Of a stretch of 64,000 nucleotides of DNA, positions 17,910 to 26,474 are shown piece after piece (position 1 is the first letter of the stretch; every line of letters begins with the position of its first letter). The DNA is from Pseudomonas sp. A34-9. Lineage in GTDB: Bacteria; Pseudomonadota; Gammaproteobacteria; Pseudomonadales; Pseudomonadaceae. The stretch is from contig NZ_CP119967.1 of assembly GCF_029543085.1 (NCBI RefSeq), positions 1,700,501-1,764,500 of the forward strand, in the 5' to 3' direction. A program made the translations under genes and the position numbers. The notes below the pieces were generated by a model that had not been told where the DNA came from, did not search any database, and saw only the letters and a program-made list of their open reading frames with translations.

Positions 17910-17946
17910 CTGAAAGGCAGCCGCTTTCATACGGTTTGCCTTTCAG
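17910..17946. terminator. hairpin between convergent genes
   Basis: CTGAAAGGCA (17910-17919) pairs exactly with TGCCTTTCAG (17937-17946). It lies 11 bases after the plus-strand gene at 17351 and 18 bases after the minus-strand VWA gene, so it can serve as a two-way terminator. Confidence 0.6.
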
Positions 17947-17963
17947 TATTTACCTTCGCAATC

Positions 17964-19142
17964 TTACTTGGACAGAAACCGCATTCCTTCCTCAAGCCCG
18001 CGCAACGTCAACGGATACATCTGATCCTCGATCAGATCCCGCACGATGTTGGTCGATGAGGTATAGCCCCACGTGTCTTTCGGGTAAGGGTTGATCCAGA
18101 TGAGCTTCTTGTACTTCTCCATGAAACGCTGCATCCACACATAACCCGGCTCTTCGTTCCAATGCTCGACGCTGCCGCCGGCCTGGGTAATTTCGTAAGG
18201 TGCCATCGCCGCGTCGCCAATGAAAATCACTTTGTAGTCGGCGCCGTACTTGTGCAGCAGGTCCTGTGTTGAAGTGCGCTCGGACGTGCGGCGCATGTTG
18301 TTCTTCCACACCGATTCATAAATGAAGTTGTGGAAGTAGAAGTACTCCAGGTGCTTGAACTCGGTTTTGCAAGCCGAAAACAGTTCCTCGCAGATCTTCA
18401 CGTGCGCGTCCATCGAGCCGCCAATGTCGAACAGCAACAACAGCTTCACCGTGTTGCGCCGTTCCGGGCGCATCTGGATATTCAGCAGGCCGGCGTCTTT
18501 GGCGGTGTGGTCGATGGTGCCGTCGATATCGAGCTCTTCTGCCGCACCCTGACGAGCGAATTTGCGCAGTCGGCGTAAGGCAACCTTGATGTTGCGCGTG
18601 CCCAGTTCGACGGAATCGTCGAGGTTCTTGTACTCGCGCTGATCCCAGACTTTTACCGCTTTGCCTTGGCGCTTGCCCGCATCGCCGACGCGGATACCTT
18701 CCGGATTGAAGCCACCGGAACCGAACGGACTGGTGCCGCCGGTACCGATCCACTTGTTGCCGCCGGCATGGCGTTCCTTCTGCTCTTCCAGACGCTTCTT
18801 GAACTCCTCGATCAACTTGTCCAGGCCACCGAGGGACTGGATCTGTGCGCGTTCTTCGTCGCTCAGCGAGCGTTCGAATTCCTTGCGCAGCCAGTCCTCG
18901 GGAATCAGTGCCTGCAAATGATCGTCGAGCTTTTCCAGACCATTGAAGTAGGCCCCGAACGCGCGGTCGAACTTGTCGAAATGGCGTTCGTCCTTCACCA
19001 GAATCGCCCGCGACAAGTAATAAAACTCGTCCATGTCGGCGAAGGTCACGCGCTGTTTCAGCGCGTTGATCAGGTCGAGCAACTCACGCACCGACACCGG
19101 CACCTTGGCTGCACGCATTTCATTGAACAGGTTGAGCAACAT
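17964..19142 (-). CDS. VWA domain protein, CoxE-like
   Basis: A 392-residue protein. The N-terminal helical part is followed by a C-terminal von Willebrand A domain starting at LLLFDIGGSMDAH (about 232-244) with FHNFIYESVW and VIFIGDAAMAPYE later. The metal site reads DxGxS instead of the classical DxSxS, a form also found in this CoxE-like group. It is coupled to a MoxR ATPase 12 bases upstream. Such pairs act as chaperones that insert cofactors or remodel protein complexes; the client here is not shown. Confidence 0.87.
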   Translation of the reverse strand: MLLNLFNEMRAAKVPVSVRELLDLINALKQRVTFADMDEFYYLSRAILVKDERHFDKFDRAFGAYFNGLEKLDDHLQALIPEDWLRKEFERSLSDEERAQIQSLGGLDKLIEEFKKRLEEQKERHAGGNKWIGTGGTSPFGSGGFNPEGIRVGDAGKRQGKAVKVWDQREYKNLDDSVELGTRNIKVALRRLRKFARQGAAEELDIDGTIDHTAKDAGLLNIQMRPERRNTVKLLLLFDIGGSMDAHVKICEELFSACKTEFKHLEYFYFHNFIYESVWKNNMRRTSERTSTQDLLHKYGADYKVIFIGDAAMAPYEITQAGGSVEHWNEEPGYVWMQRFMEKYKKLIWINPYPKDTWGYTSSTNIVRDLIEDQMYPLTLRGLEEGMRFLSK

Positions 19143-19154
19143 GGCATCAGCCTC

Positions 19155-20000
19155 TTAGCGGGTGCCGCGACGGCTCATGAACGCCAGGCGCTCAAGCAGT
19201 TGCACGTCCTGCTCATTCTTCACCAAGGCACCGGCCAGCGGCGGAATGGCTTTGGTCGGATCGCGTTCGCGCAGCACCGCTTCGCCGATGTTGTCGGCCA
19301 TCAACAGCTTCAGCCAGTCGACCAATTCGGACGTCGACGGCTTCTTCTTCAGGCCCGGCACCTTGCGCACGTCGAAGAACACGTCCAGCGCTTCGCTGAC
19401 CAGATCCTTTTTGATGTCCGGGTAATGCACGTCGACGATTTTTTGCAGGGTGGTGCGGTCGGGGAAGGCGATGTAGTGGAAGAAGCAGCGGCGCAGGAAG
19501 GCGTCCGGCAGCTCTTTTTCATTGTTGGAGGTAATGATAATGATCGGGCGCTTCTTCGCTTTGATGGTCTCGTCGATCTCGTAAACGTAGAACTCCATCT
19601 TGTCGAGTTCTTGCAACAAGTCGTTAGGGAATTCGATGTCAGCCTTGTCGATTTCATCGATCAACAGGATGACCCGCTCTTCGGACTCGAAAGCCTCCCA
19701 GAGCTTGCCCTTCTTCAGGTAGTTGCGCACATCGTGGACTTTCTCATTGCCCAGTTGCGAGTCGCGCAGACGGCTGACCGCATCGTATTCGTACAGACCC
19801 TGATGGGCCTTGGTGGTGGACTTGATGTGCCAGGTGATCAACTTGGCGCCGAACGATTCGGCCAGTTGCTCGGCGAGCATGGTCTTGCCGGTGCCCGGCT
19901 CGCCCTTGACCAGCAGCGGCCGCTCCAGGGTGATGGCGGCGTTGACCGCCAGCTTCAGGTCATCGGTGGCGACGTAGGCCTGGGTGCCTTCGAACTTCAT
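19155..20000 (-). CDS. MoxR-family AAA+ ATPase
   Basis: A 281-residue MoxR ATPase with Walker A KGEPGTGKT (about 32-40), Walker B VILLIDEIDKAD (about 106-117), sensor 1 IIITSNNEKELPDAFLRR (about 150-167, including the Arg finger) and a C-terminal lid. It forms a two-gene operon with the VWA protein, as MoxR and CoxE-like proteins do. Together they probably act as an ATP-driven maturation chaperone. Confidence 0.9.
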   Translation of the reverse strand: MKFEGTQAYVATDDLKLAVNAAITLERPLLVKGEPGTGKTMLAEQLAESFGAKLITWHIKSTTKAHQGLYEYDAVSRLRDSQLGNEKVHDVRNYLKKGKLWEAFESEERVILLIDEIDKADIEFPNDLLQELDKMEFYVYEIDETIKAKKRPIIIITSNNEKELPDAFLRRCFFHYIAFPDRTTLQKIVDVHYPDIKKDLVSEALDVFFDVRKVPGLKKKPSTSELVDWLKLLMADNIGEAVLRERDPTKAIPPLAGALVKNEQDVQLLERLAFMSRRGTR

Positions 20001-20170
20001 CTGCTAATCCTCGAACGGTAACGCCGACCTGACGGGCAGGGCGGGGGCGAAATAATCGGATGCCCGACTATAACGCGCAGCCCGGTCGACTGTGAACGCA
20101 GACGGCTTATTCAGTCCCTGAATGGGGCGTCACATGTTGACTCGGTCTCTGCCGATGGCCAGTCTTCAGG

Positions 20171-20189
20171 TATCGCCGATTTGGCGATA
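20171..20189. promoter_or_regulatory. short palindrome before the DUF4160-like remnant
   Basis: TATCGCC (20171-20177) and GGCGATA (20183-20189) are exact arms around GATTT, 11 bases before the ATG at 20201. It could be an operator or leader hairpin of the small frame that follows. Confidence 0.35.
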
Positions 20190-20200
20190 GCCTCTCGGGC

Positions 20201-20422
20201 ATGACGACTAAATACCGATTTCGCGACAGATACCGCATTCAGTTGCGCGCGAAGGATCACCCTCCGCTTCATGTTCACCTCATCGGTGGCGGCGTGGAAC
20301 TGATGCTGAGAGCCAGTGCCACGTTCGCTGGCGCTGGCTTGTCTGGGCTGGGATTCACTGCAACAAAGCTCAACACTGGCCGCAGAGGAGTCTGGTCGCT
20401 ATATCGTCAACCGCAAAAACTA
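20201..20422 (+). pseudogene. possible DUF4160-type small protein, remnant
   Basis: The first 35 codons (KYRFRDRYRIQLRAKDHPPL then HVHLIGGGVE) resemble the start of DUF4160 proteins, where an RF-x-G-YRI..DHxPPHVH pattern is usual. After about codon 40 the frame loses any likeness and runs into the end of the convergent DUF748 gene; another frame closes at 20421. DUF4160 genes often stand beside DUF2442 genes in toxin-antitoxin-like pairs, but no partner is present. I read it as a decayed relic. Confidence 0.35.
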
Positions 20423-21496
20423 ACCCGCATCCGGCTTCGGCCGCTCATAGCGGGCATTGAATGCCTGTATGAAGCCATTGCGCAAAATCTGCAAAAACGC
20501 TTCGAACGCGTTGATATTTTGCTGATGCACGTTGCCACTGAGTTCGACCTTGGTGGCGAACTGGTTTTTGGCCTGGTTCTTCAGCACGGTTTCCGAGCCG
20601 CCGACGATGGCCTCCCAGACTGAGCGGAAGATGCTCTTGTTCTTGTTTTCCACGTCCTGCTGCCAGTTGAACACTTCGACGTCGCGCAGCAGCGGTTTGA
20701 TGTAGCCGCTGACCTGGGCTTTTTTGGCTTGGGCTTCGATCACTACATCACCGTGGCCGGCGTTGAAGTCGAACTTGCCGTAGGCCGAGGCGAAGTCGTT
20801 CATGCTCTTGAGTTCGATGTCTTTGGCGCGCAGGCGGAATTCGAAGTCTTCGAAATTGCTCAGCGGGTCGAACGTTGCTGTTGTTTCCAGCGGTGCGTGG
20901 CCGAGCAGTTTGGCTTTGCCTTCGAAACGGGCATCGCGTTTTCCCTCTTTGTCGACCACGTTGGTCAGGTTATAGATGCTCGCGTCGACATTGGTCGCGT
21001 TCATGTTCACTGGCGGTTTTGAATTGAAGTTGCGGAAACTGATCTTCCCGTCGTGAATCTGTACTTCGTCGAGGGTGATTGGCAGTAGCTTGCCCAGTTG
21101 CGCGCGCCAGTCTGTGCCTTGACCGGTTTGAGAGTTCTGCTTGTTGCCCCCGCCGTCGACGAAGTTGACCTCAGGTTTGACGAAGTTAACCTGCGCTACG
21201 ACGGCATGGTCATACCACAGCGAATGCCAACTGACCGCCAGATCGATCAGCGGTGCATTGACGAATGGCACCGGCACCTTGCCGTCGACCTTGACGATCT
21301 TTAGCCCATTGATCTTGTAGGCGCCGCGCCATAGGGCCAGATCGACATCAGTGATCTGGCCCCGATAGTCACCCATGTCCGCCAGTTTGCCGTTCAGATA
21401 GTCGCGCACCATGTAGGGCAGGGCGATGTGCAGCGCGATCAGCAACACAACGACAACGGCGAAAATCCCTAATGGCCAACTATAGCGACGCTTCAT
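20420..21496 (-). CDS. DUF748 (AsmA-like) inner membrane-anchored protein
   Basis: A 358-residue protein with one N-terminal membrane anchor (about 7-27) and a long periplasmic part of beta-repeats: DVDLALWRGAYKINGLKI, FVNAPLIDLAVSWHSLW and LDEVQIHDGKISFRNF match the DUF748/AsmA-like fold that forms lipid-binding bridge proteins. The C-terminal region has ENKNKSIFRSVWEAIVGG. Its exact role is unknown; AsmA-like proteins act in envelope lipid homeostasis. It is divergent from cysK. Confidence 0.82.
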   Translation of the reverse strand: MKRRYSWPLGIFAVVVVLLIALHIALPYMVRDYLNGKLADMGDYRGQITDVDLALWRGAYKINGLKIVKVDGKVPVPFVNAPLIDLAVSWHSLWYDHAVVAQVNFVKPEVNFVDGGGNKQNSQTGQGTDWRAQLGKLLPITLDEVQIHDGKISFRNFNSKPPVNMNATNVDASIYNLTNVVDKEGKRDARFEGKAKLLGHAPLETTATFDPLSNFEDFEFRLRAKDIELKSMNDFASAYGKFDFNAGHGDVVIEAQAKKAQVSGYIKPLLRDVEVFNWQQDVENKNKSIFRSVWEAIVGGSETVLKNQAKNQFATKVELSGNVHQQNINAFEAFLQILRNGFIQAFNARYERPKPDAG

Positions 21497-21622
21497 GACG
21501 GCAATTTCCTGAAGATGTAAGCGATTGACTGTTACGCCGCGCAGTCGTTCGACCCGACTGGACTGCGCCAGGCAACAGGCATACCTTGGGCGCTGAATTC
21601 AATGCTGCATAAGGACCCAGCC

Positions 21623-22597
21623 ATGAGCCGTATTTTCGCTGACAACGCCCATTCCATCGGCAACACGCCGCTGGTGCAGATCAACCGCATCGCGCCGCGT
21701 GGCGTGACCATTCTGGCCAAGATCGAAGGGCGCAACCCCGGTTACTCGGTCAAGTGCCGGATTGGCGCCAACATGATCTGGGACGCCGAAAGCAGCGGCA
21801 AACTCAAGCCGGGCATGACCATTGTCGAGCCGACCTCGGGGAATACCGGCATCGGTCTGGCCTTTGTGGCTGCCGCTCGCGGTTACAAATTGATGCTGAC
21901 CATGCCGGCCTCGATGAGCATCGAGCGCCGTAAGGTCCTCAAGGCCTTGGGCGCCGAACTGGTGTTGACCGAGCCGGCCAAGGGCATGAAAGGGGCTATC
22001 GAAAAGGCTGCCGAAATCGTCGCCAGCGATGCCGACAAATATTTCATGCCGGCGCAGTTCGATAACCCGGCCAACCCGGCCATCCACGAAAAGACCACCG
22101 GTCCGGAAATCTGGAACGACACTGACGGTGCCGTCGATGTACTCGTGGCAGGCGTCGGCACTGGCGGAACCATCACGGGCGTTTCGCGGTATATCAAGCA
22201 TACCCAGGGCAAACCGATAATTTCGGTGGCGGTGGAGCCGATGTCGTCGCCGGTGATCACCCAGGCGTTGGCGGGTGAAGAGATCAAACCGAGCCCGCAC
22301 AAGATTCAGGGGATCGGTGCCGGCTTTGTGCCGAAGAACCTGGATCTGTCGATGGTCGACCGGGTCGAGCAGGTCTCCGACGAGGAGTCCAAGGCCATGG
22401 CCCTGCGGTTGATGCAGGAAGAAGGGATTTTGTGCGGCATCTCCTGCGGTGCGGCGATGGCGGTGGCGGTGCGTCTGGCCGAGACGCCGGAGATGCAGGG
22501 CAAGACCATCGTCGTGATTCTGCCTGACTCCGGCGAGCGTTATCTGTCGAGCATGTTGTTCAGCGATTTATTCACTGAGCAGGAGACTCAACAGTAA
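21623..22597 (+). CDS. cysK: cysteine synthase A
   Basis: A 324-residue PLP enzyme that makes cysteine from O-acetylserine and sulfide. Lys44 in SVKCRIG is the PLP lysine, TSGNTG (71-76) binds the O-acetylserine carboxylate, and [10 protein letters not shown] (about 178-187) binds the PLP phosphate. [11 protein letters not shown] is the K-type (CysK) pattern. AAGGA seven bases upstream fixes the ATG at 21623. It is the only gene in its unit. Confidence 0.94.
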   Translation: MSRIFADNAHSIGNTPLVQINRIAPRGVTILAKIEGRNPGYSVKCRIGANMIWDAESSGKLKPGMTIVEPTSGNTGIGLAFVAAARGYKLMLTMPASMSIERRKVLKALGAELVLTEPAKGMKGAIEKAAEIVASDADKYFMPAQFDNPANPAIHEKTTGPEIWNDTDGAVDVLVAGVGTGGTITGVSRYIKHTQGKPIISVAVEPMSSPVITQALAGEEIKPSPHKIQGIGAGFVPKNLDLSMVDRVEQVSDEESKAMALRLMQEEGILCGISCGAAMAVAVRLAETPEMQGKTIVVILPDSGERYLSSMLFSDLFTEQETQQ

Positions 22598-22782
22598 TCC
22601 GGTTGATTCAGGTCAGCCAGGGTTCAGGATCGTTATGCTAATAAATGCTTTGTTGCGCAATTCTTAACACTGAATCTTGTGTAAGGCGGGTTTTGCCCGG
22701 CGCCGGTAGTGTTTATCATGGCCGGCTGCCATGCCGGGTAAAGTGGCATTGCGCAGCGTTGTCTTTATTCAAGGAGTCGTTG

Positions 22783-23721
22783 ATGAGCTTTTCGTTAGCC
22801 GCCAAGGTGTCGGTGCTGCTGCTGTTTGTGGGCAGCATCCTCTATGTGCATTTGCGCGGCAAAGCGCGTTTGCCGGTACTGCGCCAGTTCGTCAACCACT
22901 CGGCGCTGTTCGCCCCGTACAACGCCCTGATGTACCTGTTCTCCGGCGTGCCGTCCAAGCCGTACCTGGATCGCAGCAAATTTCCGGAGCTGGACGTGCT
23001 GCGCGATAATTGGGAAACCATTCGCGACGAAGCCATGCATCTGTTCGATGAAGGCTATATTCGCGCGGCGGAAAAGAACAACGACGCCGGTTTCGGTTCG
23101 TTCTTCAAGAAGGGCTGGAAGCGTTTCTACCTCAAGTGGTACGACAAACCGCTGCCGTCGGCCGAAACACTGTGCCCGAAAACCGTGGCGCTGGTCAGTG
23201 CTATTCCCAACGTCAAAGGCGCGATGTTTGCGTTGTTGCCGGGTGGCAGCCACCTGAACCCGCATCGTGACCCGTTCGCCGGCTCCCTGCGTTATCACCT
23301 CGGCTTGTCGACGCCGAACTCCGATGATTGCCGGATCTTCGTTGATGGTCAGGTTTACGCCTGGCGTGACGGTGAAGACGTGATGTTCGACGAGACCTAT
23401 GTGCACTGGGTCAAGAATGAAACCGACCAAACCCGCGTGATTCTGTTCTGCGACGTTGAACGTCCGCTGAGCAACCGCCTCATGACCCGCATCAACCGCT
23501 CGATCAGCGCCTGGCTCGGCCGTGCTACCGCACCGCAGAACCTTGATGATGAACGCGTTGGCGGGATCAACCAGGCTTACGCCTGGAGCAAGAACTTCAG
23601 CGACAGGTTCAGTGGCATAGTCAAACAGTGGAAACGCCGTCATCCGAAGGCCTATCGCGTGATGCGTCCGGTGCTGGCGGTGGTTGTGTTGACGTTGTTG
23701 GGGTATTGGCTGTTTGGTTGA
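22783..23721 (+). CDS. lpxO: lipid A hydroxylase LpxO (aspartyl/asparaginyl beta-hydroxylase family)
   Basis: A 312-residue Fe(II)/2-oxoglutarate dioxygenase that hydroxylates an acyl chain of lipid A at C2. It has an N-terminal membrane helix (about 5-22), the iron ligands His161 and Asp163 in NPHRDPF, His208 in ETYVHWVKN and Arg218 for 2-oxoglutarate, and a C-terminal membrane helix (about 293-311), as in LpxO. AAGGAG precedes the ATG. A strong terminator follows directly. Confidence 0.9.
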   Translation: MSFSLAAKVSVLLLFVGSILYVHLRGKARLPVLRQFVNHSALFAPYNALMYLFSGVPSKPYLDRSKFPELDVLRDNWETIRDEAMHLFDEGYIRAAEKNNDAGFGSFFKKGWKRFYLKWYDKPLPSAETLCPKTVALVSAIPNVKGAMFALLPGGSHLNPHRDPFAGSLRYHLGLSTPNSDDCRIFVDGQVYAWRDGEDVMFDETYVHWVKNETDQTRVILFCDVERPLSNRLMTRINRSISAWLGRATAPQNLDDERVGGINQAYAWSKNFSDRFSGIVKQWKRRHPKAYRVMRPVLAVVVLTLLGYWLFG

Positions 23722-23734
23722 GACTGGACGAGAC

Positions 23735-23768
23735 AATAAAAAACCGCTCCTTGTGAGCGGTTTTTATT
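23735..23768 (+). terminator. Rho-independent terminator after lpxO
   Basis: AATAAAAAACCGCTC (23735-23749) and GAGCGGTTTTTATT (23754-23768 region) make a GC stem with a CTTGT loop and T-tracts on both strands, so it can end lpxO and the convergent small operon. Confidence 0.9.
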
Positions 23769-23777
23769 GCCTGCGAA

Positions 23778-23936
23778 TCAGCGCCGTCCAGCGAGAACGT
23801 TGGGTTCGTCCTCGATGCCAGTAATCAGTAGCTGAAGAAAGCGCTGCTGATTGGCTGATAGCTCGGAGGAGATAAGCTTTTCTTCCGTTTTGATTGATCT
23901 TTTCTTACTGGGGGATTTTTTTACGGATTTACGCAT
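23778..23936 (-). CDS. small basic hypothetical protein (52 residues)
   Basis: A frame of 52 codons: MRKSVKKSPSKKRSIKTEEK then an amphipathic helix ELSANQQRFLQLLITGIED and a short end. The N-terminus is strongly basic. Its ATG lies 16 bases inside the end of the 94-residue gene upstream (23921-24205) in another frame, so the two look translationally coupled. Not recognised. The adjacent lpxO terminator would end this operon too. Confidence 0.5.
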   Translation of the reverse strand: MRKSVKKSPSKKRSIKTEEKLISSELSANQQRFLQLLITGIEDEPNVLAGRR

Positions 23937-24205
23937 GCTCCCGCCCTCGGTGTGGCATCGATAGGTTCAAAGCGTACTTTCGACAAGTCTTGTCCCGCTG
24001 GTAGCTGCAATGGAGCAGTGGCGATGCTTGCCTGCTTCCTGGCCAGCGACCGATACAACTGATAGCGCAGATAACCCCGTTCCCTTGGCATATGATTTCG
24101 AGCATTCCTGTCTCCCCATCGATAGGAGTAGCCGTTGCTCAACAGCCTATTCAGCGCTGATGCATCCGTCGCTACTGGCCCTTTGTCCAAATCATTGCAA
24201 TCCAT
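23921..24205 (-). CDS. small hypothetical protein (94 residues)
   Basis: A 94-residue frame with MDCNDLDKGPVATDASALNR, GYSYRWGDRNARNHMPRERG and YLRYQLYRSLARKQASIATA. Arg/Tyr-rich, no signal peptide, no domain recognised. It starts 28 bases from a perfect 18-bp palindrome (24233-24250) and overlaps the next small gene. GC content is a little lower than that of the flanks. It looks like an accessory gene, perhaps of phage or plasmid origin, but nothing proves this. Confidence 0.45.
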   Translation of the reverse strand: MDCNDLDKGPVATDASALNRLLSNGYSYRWGDRNARNHMPRERGYLRYQLYRSLARKQASIATAPLQLPAGQDLSKVRFEPIDATPRAGACVNP

Positions 24206-24540
24206 GTCCCGCGCTGGTTATAGTCGGCGCTCGTGAGCCGTACGGCTCACGCTCCATCCCTTCAAAAAAGATCTGCCCAAATGCCTGCATCCCTCATCAA
24301 CGCGGTAGTCGATTCAGCGGTCAACGCTGGCGTCGTGCCGTGCGGGAATCAGCAGCCCAAGCAGATCAGTCATTACCCCCCACCTGTTAGTAGCACGCCG
24401 GTGTGCGCAGTCGTATCACCGCCGGGCGTTGGCGTTTCGGGCTGATCGGCAGTTTCTGCTGAACCCTGCGCCCGCCAGAAAAACCTACTGAATTTCAGCT
24501 TCGGCTGAGTTGGCTATTGGCCTGACTACAGGTGGTATTC
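24206..24540. other. intergenic region between small operon and EamA gene
   Basis: The stretch holds the palindrome at 24233-24250 and the presumed divergent promoters. Beyond that I see no convincing frame or repeat. The short frames on the plus strand (about 70 codons) have no family features. Confidence 0.5.
24233..24250. promoter_or_regulatory. perfect 18-bp palindrome, candidate operator
   Basis: GTGAGCCGTACGGCTCAC reads the same on both strands. It is 28 bases upstream of the minus-strand start at 24205 and about 290 bases upstream of the plus-strand EamA start, so it fits an operator of the small operon. Confidence 0.5.
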
Positions 24541-25404
24541 ATGTTTGTCCTGTCGAAAAAATCCGCGCTCGCGGCCGCGTCCACGAGCCTGTTCGTTCTG
24601 CTGTGGAGCAGCGGCGCGATCTTCTCCAAATGGGGGCTGGCCCATGCCTCACCGTTTGCCTTTCTGCTGATTCGCTTTGTGATTGCCTTGTGCGGCCTCG
24701 TGTTGCTGGCGCCGCTGCTCAAGCTGAAGCTGCCCAAGGGCGGCAAACCGATGCTGTTTGCGATCGCCACGGGTGTGGTGTTGTTGGGGGCGTATCAGAT
24801 TTTTTATCTGCTGGCGCTCAACACCAAAGTCACCCCGGGCGTGATGGCGACCATCATGGGCGTGCAGCCGATTCTCACCGTAGTATTGATGGAGCGGCAG
24901 CGCTCGGCGAGCCGGATGTTTGGTCTGGCCTTGGGGCTGGCGGGGCTGATCATGGTGGTTTACCAAGGCATCGGTCTGGCCGGGATGTCTTGGGCGGGAA
25001 TGTTGTTTGGCTTGCTGGCGCTGGTGAGCATGACGCTGGGCTCGATCATGCAGAAACGCATCACGGAAAATCCTCTCGGCACACTGCCGGTGCAATATCT
25101 GGCCGGGCTGTTGTTGTGCGGGATCTTCGTGCCGTTTCAGCCGTTCCACTTTGAACACAGCACAGGCTTTATCGTGCCGGTGTTGTGGATGGGGCTTGTG
25201 GTGTCGGTGCTGGCGACGCTGTTGCTGTATCGACTGATCGCGCGAGGCAATCTGGTGAACGTCACCAGCCTGTTTTACCTGGTGCCGGCGGTGACGGCAT
25301 TGATGGACTATCTGATTTTCGGCAATCGTCTGGCAGCATTGAGCGTGCTTGGGATGCTGTTGATCATTGTCGGTCTGGCATTCGTATTCCGTAAACCGCA
25401 GTAA
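24541..25404 (+). CDS. EamA/DMT-family transporter
   Basis: A 287-residue ten-helix drug/metabolite transporter with two EamA repeats (about 10-135 and 150-283): the first begins LFVLLWSSGAIFSKWGLAHA, a typical EamA start, and the second ends LGMLLIIVGLAFVF. The substrate is not evident; relatives export amino acids or other metabolites. AGGTGG precedes the ATG at 24541. It faces another EamA gene across a REPIN. Confidence 0.85.
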   Translation: MFVLSKKSALAAASTSLFVLLWSSGAIFSKWGLAHASPFAFLLIRFVIALCGLVLLAPLLKLKLPKGGKPMLFAIATGVVLLGAYQIFYLLALNTKVTPGVMATIMGVQPILTVVLMERQRSASRMFGLALGLAGLIMVVYQGIGLAGMSWAGMLFGLLALVSMTLGSIMQKRITENPLGTLPVQYLAGLLLCGIFVPFQPFHFEHSTGFIVPVLWMGLVVSVLATLLLYRLIARGNLVNVTSLFYLVPAVTALMDYLIFGNRLAALSVLGMLLIIVGLAFVFRKPQ

Positions 25405-25411
25405 CGCTAAC

Positions 25412-25487
25412 CCCTGTAGGAGCTGCCGCAGGCTGCGATCTTTAAAGACAAGATCAAAAGATCGCAGCCTGCGGCAACTCCTACCGG
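25412..25487. repeat. REPIN that overlaps a stop codon
   Basis: TGTAGGAGCTGCCGCAGGCT and the inverse GCAGCCTGCGGCAACTCCTA flank a short centre. The right arm contains CTACCGG at 25481, which is the TAG stop of the minus-strand EamA gene. The repeat separates two convergent EamA genes. Confidence 0.88.
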
Positions 25488-26389
25488 GCTTTCATCTCAA
25501 CAGGTTTCACCGCAGCAGGCTTCAACACCAGCCATAACGCCAGCGCAATCAGCACGCCACCGTAAATATGCGCCATCGACAACGGCTCATCCAGCAACAA
25601 CGCCCCCCACAGCACACCGAACGGAGGGATCATGAAGGTCACGGTCATCGACTTCACCGGACCGATCGAGCTGAGCAGGCGGAAGTAAATGATGTAGGCA
25701 AACGCCGTGCAGCCCAAACCCAGGCCCAACAGCGACAGCCAGACATTCCAGCCGCCCCAACTGACGGGAGGTGAGGTGATCACGCTATACCCGAACAACG
25801 GCAACAGGAACAAGGTCGCACCGAGCATGCTGCCCAGCGCCGACAGCCGGCTGTCCAGTCCACCGGCCTGATCCAGCCAGCGCCGCGCGAGGAAACCGGC
25901 GAAGCCATAGCAAGTGGTCGCGAGCAGGCAGGCGACAGCGCCCATCAACAACTGCAAGTCGAACGCCACGGGGCCGGCGCGGGTCAGCACGCCAACACCG
26001 AACAGGCCGAGGAAAACCCCACCCAACTTGGCAGCAGTGAGTTTTTCACTGAAGAACAACCCGCCAATCAGCACGCCCATCAACGGCGTGGTGGCATTGA
26101 AAATCGCCGAGTAGCCGGCTGGCAGTACCTGCGCGGCAACCGAATACAGCGTGGCAGGTATTCCCGAGTTGATGACGCCCAGCAGCATCACGGTTTTCAG
26201 TTTGCCTTTGAAATCCCAGCGCACGCGCATCAGCCCGAGGATCACCAACAGGCCAACGGCCGCAATCGACACGCGAAAAAAACCGGTCGGGATCGTGCCG
26301 ATCACCGGCGCAATAATGCGCATGAACAGAAAACTCGCGCCCCAGATGGCCGCCAGCGACAACATACGGAAAATATCGACAGGGCTCAC
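25481..26389 (-). CDS. EamA/DMT-family transporter
   Basis: A 302-residue ten-helix protein with two EamA repeats: LSLAAIWGASFLFMRIIAPV starts the first and FGVLWGALLLDEPLSMAHIYGG the second half. The start is GTG at 26389, with AAGGAG seven bases upstream. The stop codon TAG is formed by the REPIN arm. Substrate unknown. Confidence 0.85.
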   Translation of the reverse strand: MSPVDIFRMLSLAAIWGASFLFMRIIAPVIGTIPTGFFRVSIAAVGLLVILGLMRVRWDFKGKLKTVMLLGVINSGIPATLYSVAAQVLPAGYSAIFNATTPLMGVLIGGLFFSEKLTAAKLGGVFLGLFGVGVLTRAGPVAFDLQLLMGAVACLLATTCYGFAGFLARRWLDQAGGLDSRLSALGSMLGATLFLLPLFGYSVITSPPVSWGGWNVWLSLLGLGLGCTAFAYIIYFRLLSSIGPVKSMTVTFMIPPFGVLWGALLLDEPLSMAHIYGGVLIALALWLVLKPAAVKPVEMKAR

Positions 26390-26474
26390 GACGGGTCTCC
26401 TTCCTTGATCGGGACGAGAGTGTTGCCGAGCGCCCTGACGAAGGCAACCGCTATTCGGGCATTCAAATTTGCGC

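Noticed and set aside
18666..20021. Open frame of 451 codons on the plus strand
   Set aside because: It is antisense to the VWA and MoxR genes, both with clear motifs.
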